DNA from: Rhodococcoides corynebacterioides NBRC 14404
GTDB lineage: Bacteria; Actinomycetota; Actinomycetes; Mycobacteriales; Mycobacteriaceae
Reading direction: 5' to 3'
DNA length: 64,000 bases
Assembly (NCBI RefSeq): GCF_001894765.1
Contig: NZ_BCWV01000004.1
Location: forward strand, 434,001-498,000
Part shown: piece after piece, positions 11,302 through 18,964 of the stretch
Position numbering within the stretch: position 1 is the first letter of the stretch
How the letters are laid out: each line of letters starts with the position of its first letter
Position numbers and translations under genes: made by a program
Notes under the pieces: model-generated
What the model saw: only the letters and a program-made list of their open reading frames with translations
Told to the model about the DNA's origin: nothing
Database searches by the model: none

Positions 11302-12462
11302 TCAGCGGGAGAACGCGTCGCGCAGGCGCGAGAACAGACCGCCCGTGTGCTGGGACGAGGTGGTGACCACCTCGGCATGGTCGCGCTCGCGGTGCTTGCG
11401 CAACTGCTTGAGCAGCTTGGTCTCGGTGGAGTCCAGGCGGGCGGGAATCACGACCTCGAGGTGGGCGTGCAGATCACCCCGGACGCCGCTCCGCAGCTTC
11501 GGCATGCCGTGGCCGCGCAGGACCTGCACGGCACCCGGCTGGGTCCCGGGCTCGATGGAGATCTCGGTGGGTCCGCCGAGGATCTCCTCGATGGTCACCT
11601 GCGTCCCCAGCGCCGCCTCGGCCATCGGCACCCGGATGGTGCAGTGCAGATCGTCGCCGTCGCGCACGAACGTCGAGTGGGTCTTCTCGACCACCTCGGC
11701 GTAGACGTCTCCGGCGGGTCCACCGCCGGGGCCGACCTCGCCCTGGCCCGCGAGGCGGATCCGCATGCCGCTGCCGACGCCGGCGGGCACCTTCACCGCC
11801 AGGTCACGACGGGCACGCACCCGGCCGTCGCCTGCGCACTTGCGGCAGGGATCCGGGATGGTCTCGCCGGCGCCGCGGCAGGTGGGGCACGGACGCGCCG
11901 TCATCACCTGGCCGAGGAACGACCGCTGGACCGACTGCACCTCACCGGCGCCGCCACAGGTCTCGCAGCGCACGGGCTTCGAGTCGCCGTTGGTGCCCGA
12001 TCCGGTGCACACGTCGCAGAGGATCGCCGTGTCCACGGCGATGTGCTTGGTCACGCCGGTGGCGCACTCCTCGAGGGTCAGCGTGGTGCGCAGCAGCGAA
12101 TCCGAGCCCGGCTGCACCCGGCCACGCGGACCGCGGGTACCCCCGCCCCCGCCACCGAAGAACGCCTCGAAGACGTCGCCCAGACCGCCACCGAAGCCCG
12201 CACCGCCGAAGCCGCCCGCGCCCCCGCCGCCGCTCTCGAGCGGGTCGCCGCCGAGGTCGACGATGCGGCGCTTCTCCGGGTCGGACAGCACCTCGTACGC
12301 CGCGCTGATGTCCTTGAACTTGGACTGCGCGGCCTCGTCGGGGTTGACGTCCGGGTGGTACTCCCGCGCGAGCTTGCGGTAGGCGCGTTTGATCTCCTGG
12401 TCGCTGGCCTTGCTGTCGACGCCCAGGGTGCCGTAGTAATCGCGTGCCACGTGAGTGCTCAT
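11302..12462 (-). CDS. dnaJ: Chaperone DnaJ (DnaJ2)
   Basis: This 386-residue type I Hsp40 has a J-domain (1-70) with the H-P-D tripeptide (REYHPDVN), a Gly/Phe-rich linker (about 75-125), four C-x2-C-x-G-x-G zinc repeats ([32 protein letters not shown]) and the C-terminal peptide-binding domain. It stimulates DnaK ATPase and holds unfolded clients. It follows hrcA, 76 bp away, and so corresponds to the HrcA-linked DnaJ2 (Rv2373c) rather than the dnaK-operon copy. Confidence 0.95.
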   Translation of the reverse strand: MSTHVARDYYGTLGVDSKASDQEIKRAYRKLAREYHPDVNPDEAAQSKFKDISAAYEVLSDPEKRRIVDLGGDPLESGGGGAGGFGGAGFGGGLGDVFEAFFGGGGGGTRGPRGRVQPGSDSLLRTTLTLEECATGVTKHIAVDTAILCDVCTGSGTNGDSKPVRCETCGGAGEVQSVQRSFLGQVMTARPCPTCRGAGETIPDPCRKCAGDGRVRARRDLAVKVPAGVGSGMRIRLAGQGEVGPGGGPAGDVYAEVVEKTHSTFVRDGDDLHCTIRVPMAEAALGTQVTIEEILGGPTEISIEPGTQPGAVQVLRGHGMPKLRSGVRGDLHAHLEVVIPARLDSTETKLLKQLRKHRERDHAEVVTTSSQHTGGLFSRLRDAFSR

Positions 12463-12538
12463 GTCCTCTGTGTAGTGATCGTCGTCGTACAGGTGCGTGC
12501 AGTGGTCGTACAGGTCGTGGTCGGGTACCCCGCGCGGG

Positions 12539-13582
12539 TCACCGTTCCGCGAGGACTTCCCCGATGTAGCGGGCCACCGCCGCCACCGAGGCGATGGTTC
12601 CGGGGTAGTCCATCCGTGTCGGTCCGAGAACGCCGAGACCCCCGAGAATGTTTCCCGCGGAACCGTAGCCGGTGGACACCACGGACGCGCCGCGCATCTC
12701 CTCCACCTTGGTCTCCTCGCCGATCTGCACCGTCACCCGGCCCGTCTCCTGGGTCGCGGCGAGCAGTTTGAGGACCACCACCTGCTCCTCCAGCGCCTCG
12801 AGAACGGACCGCAGCGAGCCGGGGAATCCGCTGAGCGCGGCGAAGTCGGCGGCGTTGCGGGTCAAATTCGCGGTTCCGCCGAGCACCAGGCGCTCCTCGG
12901 GGTGCTCGACCAGCGTCTCGACCAGGACGGTCGCGGAACGAATCACGGCGTCGCGCAGATCGTCCGGGGCATCGTCGGCCAGTTCCGACACGGCGATCGA
13001 CGCCTGCGCCAGACGCTTGCCCTCCAACGCGCCACCGAGCAGCGCCCGCAGGCGGGACAGATCCTCGTCGTCGATGACGTCGCCGAGTTCGACGATCCGT
13101 TGGTCCACGCGACCGGAATCGGTGATCAGGACCAGCAGCAGCCGCGCCGGCGTCAACGCGACCACCTCGAGGTGGCGCACCGACGACGCCGACAGCGTGG
13201 GGTACTGGACGACGGCGACCTGCCGGGTCAGCTGGGCCAGGAGCCGGACGCCCCGACGCAGGACGTCGTCGAGATCGACGCCCGAATCGAGGAACTGCAG
13301 GATGGCCCGCCGCTCGGCGGCGGAGAGCGGCTTGATGTCGGAGATGCGGTCGACGAACTGTCGGTACCCCTTGTCGGTGGGGATGCGGCCGGAGCTGGTG
13401 TGCGGCTGGGTGATGTACCCCTCCGCCTCGAGTACGGCCATGTCGTTGCGCACGGTGGCGCTGGACACTCCCAGGTTGTGGCGCTCGACCAGCGCCTTCG
13501 ATCCGATCGGCTCCTGGGTGGCGACGTAATCGGCCACCAGAGCACGGAGGACCTGGAAACGTCGATCCTCGGTCGTCGACAC
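12539..13582 (-). CDS. hrcA: Heat-inducible transcription repressor HrcA
   Basis: This 347-residue repressor binds CIRCE elements ahead of groE operons and is kept active by GroEL. The N-terminal winged helix ([21 protein letters not shown], then [18 protein letters not shown]) and the GAF-like C-terminal domain are complete. I chose GTG 13582 because a GGGAGGA ribosome site sits 5 bases ahead of it; an in-frame GTG at 13597 would place that site inside the gene. No CIRCE inverted repeat is seen near this gene. Confidence 0.94.
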   Translation of the reverse strand: MSTTEDRRFQVLRALVADYVATQEPIGSKALVERHNLGVSSATVRNDMAVLEAEGYITQPHTSSGRIPTDKGYRQFVDRISDIKPLSAAERRAILQFLDSGVDLDDVLRRGVRLLAQLTRQVAVVQYPTLSASSVRHLEVVALTPARLLLVLITDSGRVDQRIVELGDVIDDEDLSRLRALLGGALEGKRLAQASIAVSELADDAPDDLRDAVIRSATVLVETLVEHPEERLVLGGTANLTRNAADFAALSGFPGSLRSVLEALEEQVVVLKLLAATQETGRVTVQIGEETKVEEMRGASVVSTGYGSAGNILGGLGVLGPTRMDYPGTIASVAAVARYIGEVLAER

Positions 13583-13670
13583 TCGTTCCTCCCTCACGCT
13601 CGTCCTGCCCGACCAGCCGATTCTAGTCGCCGACCGGCGGCCCTACCCCGTGTGGCCGACCACCTCTACT

Positions 13671-13985
13671 GTGACGGGAGTGATCTTCAAGGGAGTGCGC
13701 GACGGCAAGCCGTATCCCGAGCACGGTCTGTCCCTGCGGGACTGGTCCAAGATCCCGCCGCGGCAGCTGCGACTCGACGAGATCGTCACCACCACGAAGG
13801 TGCTCGAACTCGATCGGCTGCTGTCCGAGGACAGCACGTTCTACGGCGACCTGTTCCCCCACGCGGTGCAGTTCCGCGGCGTCGTCTACCTCGAGGACGG
13901 TCTGCACCGCGCGGTGCGCGCGGCTTTGCGGAACCGGACCGTGCTGCACGCCCGGGTCTTCGACTACGACGCCATCGTGAGATAG
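13671..13985 (+). CDS. Rv2375-like conserved protein, distantly VapB-like
   Basis: This 104-residue protein starts at GTG 13671 (M-T-G-V-I-F-K-G). From memory it is closely similar to the mycobacterial protein encoded beside hrcA (Rv2375), including RLLSEDSTFYGDLFPHAV and YLEDGLHRAVRAAL. Some annotation pipelines call it a VapB-type antitoxin, but there is no adjacent PIN toxin and no clear ribbon-helix-helix. The high conservation and fixed position between hrcA and hemW argue for a housekeeping role that is not known. It ends 16 bp from the convergent hemW. Confidence 0.8.
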   Translation: MTGVIFKGVRDGKPYPEHGLSLRDWSKIPPRQLRLDEIVTTTKVLELDRLLSEDSTFYGDLFPHAVQFRGVVYLEDGLHRAVRAALRNRTVLHARVFDYDAIVR

Positions 13986-14001
13986 CTCACCGACAGCCCG
14001 C

Positions 14002-15210
14002 TCAGTCGAGCACGTCCCGGACGACGCCGTCGGCGAGAAGTCGGCCGCGGTCGGTGAGGACGTAGCGGTCGCCGTTCCGTGCGAGCAGTCCGGAGCGGAC
14101 GGCGTCGTCGGCGCGGTCGCGCTCGGCCGGGCGGAGGTCCTTCGCCGCGACGCCCGAGCGCAGCCGCACCGTGAGCATCACCCGCTCGAGGTGACGTTCG
14201 TCGTCGGTGAGCACTTCGCTGTCGGCGACGGGCAGCAGGCCACCGGACACGATGTCCGCGTAGCGGGCCGGGTGCTTGACGTTCCAGAACCGAGTGCCGC
14301 CGACGTGACTGTGCGCTCCGGGCCCGATGCCCCACCAGTCCCCGCCGTCCCAGTAGCCGAGGTTGTGCCGGCAGGCGGCGTCCTCGCCGCGTGCGAAGTT
14401 GGACACCTCGTACCAGGCGAAGCCGGCCGCACCGAGCGTCGCGTCGATGCGTTCGTAGCGGGCCGCGAGGACGTCGTCGTCGGGAAGCGGAATCTCGCCG
14501 CGCCGCACGCGTCGGGCCAGCGCCGTCCCGTCCTCGACGATGAGCGCGTAGGCCGAGACGTGGTCGACGCCCGCCTCGAGCACGGCGGCGAGCGACGCGT
14601 CGAGGTCGGCGTCCTCCTCACCCGGCGTCCCGTAGATGAGATCGAGGTTGACGTGCGCGAATCCCGCGTCGGCGGCTTCCCTCGCCGCGGCGACGGCGCG
14701 ACCGGGCGTGTGGGTCCGATCGAGCGCGGCGAGAACGTGCGGTGCCGCGGACTGCATGCCCAGGGAGACACGGGTGTAGCCCGCGGCGCGGATGCCGTCG
14801 AAGAACGCCGGGGAGGTCGACTCCGGATTGGACTCGGTGGTCACCTCGGCGTCCGGCGCCAGGTCGAAGGCGGCCCGGGCCGCGTCCAGCAGGTCGGTCA
14901 GACCGCTCGCGCCGAGCAACGACGGCGTTCCGCCGCCCACGAACACCGTGTCCACCGTGGGCACGCTCCCGGCCTCGCGGTCGAAGACCGCCGCAGCCGA
15001 TTCCAGTTCCCGGCGGACCCCGTCGAGCCACGACTGCGGAGACGCCGAGCTGCCGAGCTCACCCGCGGTGTAGGTGTTGAAGTCGCAGTAACCGCACCGT
15101 GTCGCACAGAACGGAACGTGGAGATAGAGCCCGAACGGGTGGGCGGGCCGCGAGAACGCCGCGCTCGGCAGCGGGTGTGCCGACGCGGTGGCGAGGGGTG
15201 GAGAGGTCAC
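14002..15210 (-). CDS. hemW: Radical SAM protein HemW (coproporphyrinogen oxidase-like)
   Basis: This 402-residue protein has the radical-SAM cluster motif C-x3-C-x2-C (HVPFCATRCGYCDF) followed by the family block VFVGGGTPSLL and the C-terminal HemN-like domain. The spacing is that of HemW, a haem chaperone, rather than true HemN oxidase; the two are often confused. I chose GTG 15210 (VTSPPLATASAH); the frame continues upstream to 15609 only as a shadow over the divergent sirA region. It diverges from the sulfur operon leader at 15347. Confidence 0.9.
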   Translation of the reverse strand: MTSPPLATASAHPLPSAAFSRPAHPFGLYLHVPFCATRCGYCDFNTYTAGELGSSASPQSWLDGVRRELESAAAVFDREAGSVPTVDTVFVGGGTPSLLGASGLTDLLDAARAAFDLAPDAEVTTESNPESTSPAFFDGIRAAGYTRVSLGMQSAAPHVLAALDRTHTPGRAVAAAREAADAGFAHVNLDLIYGTPGEEDADLDASLAAVLEAGVDHVSAYALIVEDGTALARRVRRGEIPLPDDDVLAARYERIDATLGAAGFAWYEVSNFARGEDAACRHNLGYWDGGDWWGIGPGAHSHVGGTRFWNVKHPARYADIVSGGLLPVADSEVLTDDERHLERVMLTVRLRSGVAAKDLRPAERDRADDAVRSGLLARNGDRYVLTDRGRLLADGVVRDVLD

Positions 15211-15248
15211 CGCGTCGATTGTCCTCCCCGCCGGTCGGGTCGATCGCC

Positions 15249-15284
15249 CCGGTCGGTCCGGTCGGATCGGTCCGGTCGGTCCGG
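15249..15284. repeat. Short GGTCGGTCC-type repeats upstream of the sirA leader
   Basis: A 36-bp block is built almost only of GGTCGGTCC and GGATCGGTCC words. It lies in the divergent spacer between hemW and the sirA leader ORF, about 50 bp upstream of the expected -35 region. No function can be assigned. Confidence 0.6.
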
Positions 15285-15333
15285 CCATCGAGAGCCGACG
15301 AGGCCGCACGACGGGAGCGTCCGCCCGCCGTGG

Positions 15334-15339
15334 CAGAAT
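15334..15339 (+). promoter_or_regulatory. Probable -10 element of leaderless sulfur-operon transcript
   Basis: CAGAAT is followed by exactly 7 bases and then the ATG of the leader peptide at 15347, so transcription would begin at or next to the A of the start codon. No recognisable -35 is seen. The subI leader has the same geometry. Confidence 0.5.
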
Positions 15340-15346
15340 GTGGCGC

Positions 15347-15430
15347 ATGACCGTCGTGGAGATCATGCTGGTGGCTCGCCGCCACGTCGATCTCGCGCGC
15401 GTCTGCAGCTGTCTGGGGCCCATCGTCTGA
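15347..15430 (+). CDS. Cys-containing leader peptide of the sirA-cysHDN operon
   Basis: This 27-codon ORF encodes a peptide with the motif LVARRHVDLARVCSCLG; Cys are residues 20 and 22. The R-R-H-V-D-L core recurs in actinobacterial leader peptides upstream of sulfur and cysteine genes. In mycobacteria, leaderless short ORFs with Cys codons act as cysteine-responsive attenuators of downstream genes. Here the ATG sits 7 nt after a -10-like CAGAAT with no Shine-Dalgarno, and the stop is 111 nt before sirA. The intervening RNA can form hairpins, one covering the sirA ribosome site. The ORF is too short for ordinary gene finders. Confidence 0.8.
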   Translation: MTVVEIMLVARRHVDLARVCSCLGPIV

Positions 15431-15443
15431 CCTTCCCGCCAGC

Positions 15444-15533
15444 CCGCACACTCCCGGCCGGTCGGGGACGAGGTGTGCGGACCAGCCCGCCGGACCCTCT
15501 CGCTCCCGCCCGCGCCCCGACTCTTCTGGAGCG
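15444..15533 (+). promoter_or_regulatory. Candidate attenuator hairpins ahead of sirA
   Basis: Two stem-loops lie between the leader stop and sirA. The first pairs CCGCACAC (15444-15451) with GTGTGCGG (15473-15480), with an inner TCCC/GGGA pairing. The second pairs CGCTCC (15501-15506) with GGAGCG (15528-15533), which contains the GGAG ribosome site of sirA. Sequestering that site until ribosomes arrive would couple sirA translation to leader translation. Alternative pairings were not computed. Confidence 0.5.
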
Positions 15534-15541
15534 CGAACTTC

Positions 15542-17254
15542 GTGACGACACCTGAGACCGCACCCCCCGCACCGTCCGCACCCCGGGCACGATCGCCGCG
15601 GCCGGCCAAACGCCGCTCCGAGGGCCAGTGGGCGCTCGGCTATCGGGAGCCGCTGAACCCGAACGAGCAGAACAAGAAGGACGACAACCCGCTGAACGTG
15701 CGGGCGCGGATCGAGAACATCTACTCCAAGCAGGGCTTCGACAGCATCGACAAGAGCGATCTGCGAGGCCGGTTCCGCTGGTGGGGTCTCTACACCCAGC
15801 GCGAGCAGGGGTACGACGGCACGTTCACCGGCGACGAGAACATCGATCTCCTCGAAGCGAAGTACTTCATGATGCGCATCCGCTGTGACGCGGGCGCCCT
15901 GACCGCGCAGCAGCTGCGCACTCTCGGCGAGATCTCCACGGAGTTCGGCCGCGACACCGCCGACCTCTCCGATCGGGAGAACGTCCAGTACCACTGGATC
16001 CGCGTCGAGGACGTGCCCGAGATCTGGCGTCGCATCGAAGCGGTCGGTCTGAAGACCACCGAGGCGTGCGGCGACTGCCCCCGCGTCGTGCTGGGTTCCC
16101 CGCTCGCCGGGGAGTCTATCGACGAGGTGCTCGATCCCACCCCGGCCATCGACGCGATCGTCGAGCGCTACATCGGCAAGCCCGAGTACTCGAACCTGCC
16201 GCGCAAGTTCAAGACCGCGATCTCCGGTCAGCAGGACGTGGTGCACGAGGTGAACGACGTCGCGTTCATCGGCGTGAACCACCCCGAGCACGGCCCGGGC
16301 CTCGACCTCTGGGTCGGCGGCGGGCTGTCCACCAACCCCATGCTCGCGCAGCGTCTCGGCGTGTGGGTGCCGCTCGACGAGGTGCCCGACGTGTGGGAGG
16401 GCGTGGTGTCGATCTTCCGCGACTACGGCTACCGCCGCCTGCGCAACAAGGCGCGGCTGAAGTTCCTGGTCAAGGACTGGGGCGTGGAGAAGTTCCGCGA
16501 GGTTCTCGAGACCGAGTACCTGAAGCGGCCGCTGCTGGACGGGCCGGCGCCCGAGAAGCCCACGCGTCCCATCGACCACGTCGGCGTGCAGAAGCTCCGG
16601 AACGGGCTGAACGCGGTGGGACTCGCCCCGATCGCCGGTCGCGTGTCCGGCACGATCCTGCAGAAGGTGGCGGACGCCGCCGAGCGGGCAGGGTCGGACC
16701 GCATGCGCTTCACCCCGTATCAGAAGCTGATCGTCCTCGACATCGCCGACGAGAAGCTCGAGCAGTTCATCGTCGAGATGGACGCGCTGGGCCTGCCCGC
16801 GCGCCCGTCCGCCTGGCGCCGGAACCTCATGGCGTGCAGCGGGATCGAGTTCTGCAAGTTGTCCTTCGCCGAGACGCGCAAGCGTTCCCAGGTGCTGGTG
16901 CCCGAGCTCGAGGAGCGACTGGCGGACATCAACGCGCAGCTCGACGTGCCGATCACCGTGAACATCAACGGCTGCCCCAACAGTTGCGCGCGCTCGCAGG
17001 TCGCCGACATCGGATTCAAGGGCCAGCTGGTCGACGACGGGCAGGGCGGACAGGTGGAAGGATTCCAGGTCCACCTCGGCGGCAGCCTCGGCTTCGACAG
17101 CGCGTTCGGCCGAAAGTTGCGGCAGCACAAGGTCACCAGCGCCGAGCTCGGCGACTACATCGACCGCGTGGTGCGCAACTTCGTCAAGCACCGCACGGAG
17201 GGCGAGCGCTTCGCCCAGTGGGCCGTGCGCGCGGACGACGCGGATCTGCAGTGA
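15542..17254 (+). CDS. sirA: Ferredoxin-dependent sulfite reductase (SirA/NirA)
   Basis: This 570-residue enzyme reduces sulfite to sulfide with six electrons from ferredoxin. It has two ferredoxin-like substrate domains and siroheme/[4Fe-4S] ligands C432-x5-C438 (ACSGIEFC) and C478-x3-C482 (NGCPNSCA). In mycobacteria the homologue (Rv2391), first called nitrite reductase, is the assimilatory sulfite reductase, and context here is wholly sulfur assimilation. It starts at GTG 15542 with GGAG 10 nt upstream. It heads the sirA-cysH-cysD-cysN operon behind the Cys leader peptide. Confidence 0.93.
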   Translation: MTTPETAPPAPSAPRARSPRPAKRRSEGQWALGYREPLNPNEQNKKDDNPLNVRARIENIYSKQGFDSIDKSDLRGRFRWWGLYTQREQGYDGTFTGDENIDLLEAKYFMMRIRCDAGALTAQQLRTLGEISTEFGRDTADLSDRENVQYHWIRVEDVPEIWRRIEAVGLKTTEACGDCPRVVLGSPLAGESIDEVLDPTPAIDAIVERYIGKPEYSNLPRKFKTAISGQQDVVHEVNDVAFIGVNHPEHGPGLDLWVGGGLSTNPMLAQRLGVWVPLDEVPDVWEGVVSIFRDYGYRRLRNKARLKFLVKDWGVEKFREVLETEYLKRPLLDGPAPEKPTRPIDHVGVQKLRNGLNAVGLAPIAGRVSGTILQKVADAAERAGSDRMRFTPYQKLIVLDIADEKLEQFIVEMDALGLPARPSAWRRNLMACSGIEFCKLSFAETRKRSQVLVPELEERLADINAQLDVPITVNINGCPNSCARSQVADIGFKGQLVDDGQGGQVEGFQVHLGGSLGFDSAFGRKLRQHKVTSAELGDYIDRVVRNFVKHRTEGERFAQWAVRADDADLQ

Positions 17255-17303
17255 CGCGCGTCGGATTGCACCACCCCACCACCTCCTCGCGAAAGGGTGT
17301 GTC

Positions 17304-18035
17304 ATGAGCGTTGCCACGCACCGCCATCTGTCCGAGCAGCAACTCCGGGAGATCGCCGAGCGCGGCGCCCGCGATCTGGTCGACGCCTCGGCCGAGGACC
17401 TGCTCCGGTGGACCGAGGACACGTTCGGCGACGATTACATCGTCGCCTCCAACATGCAGGACGCGGTGCTGGTGCACCTCGCCGCGCAGATCCACCCGGG
17501 CGTGGACGTGCTGTTCCTCGAGACCGGCTACCACTTCCCCGAGACCATCGGGACCCGTGACGCGGTCGAGCAGGTGTACGGCGTCAACGTGATCGACGCG
17601 GCCACCACCGTGTCCGTCGCCGAGCAGGACCGCCTCGAGGGCAAGGATCTCTTCGCGCGCGACCCCGCCCGCTGCTGCGCGTTGCGCAAGGTGGTGCCCC
17701 TGAAGCGCGAACTCGCCAACTACAGCGCCTGGGTCACCGGAATCCGTCGGGTGGAGGCGCCCACGCGTGCCAACGCGCCGCTGGTGTCCTTCGACGAGGC
17801 GTTCGGTCTGGTCAAGATCAACCCCATCGCGGCGTGGTCGGACGACGACATGCAGGACTACATCGACCGCCACGGCATTCTCGTCAATCCCCTGGTGGCG
17901 GAGGGCTACCCGTCCATCGGGTGCGCGCCGTGCACCGCAAAGCCCGCGCCCGGAGCGGATCCGCGCAGCGGGCGCTGGGCCGGAAGCACCAAGACCGAGT
18001 GCGGCCTGCATTCGACCGAGGAAGGAACGCGATGA
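17304..18035 (+). CDS. cysH: Adenylylsulfate (APS) reductase, [4Fe-4S] type
   Basis: This 243-residue enzyme reduces APS to sulfite and AMP with thioredoxin. The cluster ligands are present: C124-C125 (ARCCALRK) and C207-x2-C210 (GCAPCTAK), with catalytic C233 in E-C-G-L-H near the end. The Cys-Cys pair marks it as an APS reductase rather than a PAPS reductase, so sulfate need not be phosphorylated by APS kinase for assimilation. It lies 49 bp after sirA and overlaps cysD by 4 bp (ATGA). Confidence 0.95.
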   Translation: MSVATHRHLSEQQLREIAERGARDLVDASAEDLLRWTEDTFGDDYIVASNMQDAVLVHLAAQIHPGVDVLFLETGYHFPETIGTRDAVEQVYGVNVIDAATTVSVAEQDRLEGKDLFARDPARCCALRKVVPLKRELANYSAWVTGIRRVEAPTRANAPLVSFDEAFGLVKINPIAAWSDDDMQDYIDRHGILVNPLVAEGYPSIGCAPCTAKPAPGADPRSGRWAGSTKTECGLHSTEEGTR

Positions 18036-18964
18036 CCGCGGCTGCCGAACGGGTCGTCGACGTCACCCACGTCGACGAGCTGCGCGCTCTCGAAGCGGAG
18101 TCCGTGCACATCATCCGAGAGGTCGTCGCCGAACTCGAGCGCCCGGTCCTGCTCTTCTCGGCCGGCAAGGACTCCATCGTGCTCCTGCGGCTGGCGGAGA
18201 AGGCGTTCCGGCCGTCGCCGGTGCCGTTCCCGGTCATGCACGTCGACACGGGCCACAATTTCCCGGAGGTCATCGAGTTCCGCGACCGGCGGCTCGCCGA
18301 GGCCGGCCATCGTCTGGTGGTCGCGTCGGTGCAGGAATCCATCGACTCCGGGCGCGTGCGCGAGGTCGGCGGTCCCAGCGGGTCGCGCAACCGTCTGCAG
18401 ACCCGCACGTTGCTGGATGCGTTGGAGGCCAACAAGTTCGACGCGGCGTTCGGCGGCGCCCGCCGCGACGAGGAGCGCGCTCGCGCCAAGGAACGCGTCC
18501 TGAGTTTCCGCGACGAGTTCGGGCAGTGGGACCCCCGAGCCCAGCGGCCGGAACCGTGGTCGCTCTACAACGGTCGCATCAAGCGGGGCGAGCAGGTGCG
18601 CGTGTTCCCGCTGTCCAACTGGACCGAACTCGACATCTGGCGTTACATCGAGCTCGAGCAGCTGGAACTGCCCTCCATCTACTTCGCGCACGAGCGCGAG
18701 GTCTTCGAGCGCGACGGCATCCTGCTCGCCACCTCGGAGTTCACCTCCCCGACGGAGCACGAGCAGGCGCGCGTCGAGACCGTGCGCTACCGCACGGTGG
18801 GCGACCTGACCATCACCGGTGCCGTGCGATCGCAGGCCACCGACATCGCCGGCGTGATCCGAGAGATCTCCGCCGCCACCGTCTCCGAGCGCGGGGAGAC
18901 CCGCGCCGACGACCGCACGTCCAGCGCCGCCATGGAAGATCGCAAACGCGAAGGGTACTTCTGA
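18032..18964 (+). CDS. cysD: Sulfate adenylyltransferase subunit 2
   Basis: This 310-residue PP-loop ATP pyrophosphatase is the catalytic subunit of ATP sulfurylase, forming APS from ATP and sulfate with CysN. The PP-loop LLFSAGKDSIVLL, the block HVDTGHNFPEVIEFRD and FGGARRDEERARAKER are standard. I chose ATG 18032 after GAAGGAA; it overlaps the cysH stop. The stop shares a base with the cysN ATG (TGATG), so the two subunits should be made in step. Confidence 0.95.
   Translation: MTAAAERVVDVTHVDELRALEAESVHIIREVVAELERPVLLFSAGKDSIVLLRLAEKAFRPSPVPFPVMHVDTGHNFPEVIEFRDRRLAEAGHRLVVASVQESIDSGRVREVGGPSGSRNRLQTRTLLDALEANKFDAAFGGARRDEERARAKERVLSFRDEFGQWDPRAQRPEPWSLYNGRIKRGEQVRVFPLSNWTELDIWRYIELEQLELPSIYFAHEREVFERDGILLATSEFTSPTEHEQARVETVRYRTVGDLTITGAVRSQATDIAGVIREISAATVSERGETRADDRTSSAAMEDRKREGYF

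Noticed and set aside
12463..13670. CIRCE operator near hrcA
   Set aside because: No TTAGCACTC/GAGTGCTAA-like inverted repeat is present upstream of hrcA or dnaJ.
13671..13985. VapB antitoxin of a toxin-antitoxin pair
   Set aside because: No PIN-domain toxin is adjacent and the protein is a conserved hrcA neighbour in mycobacteria; the antitoxin label is not supported here.
15059..17422. 787-codon minus-strand open frame across sirA
   Set aside because: It is antisense to sirA and the cysH start; no family features. sirA and the leader explain the DNA.
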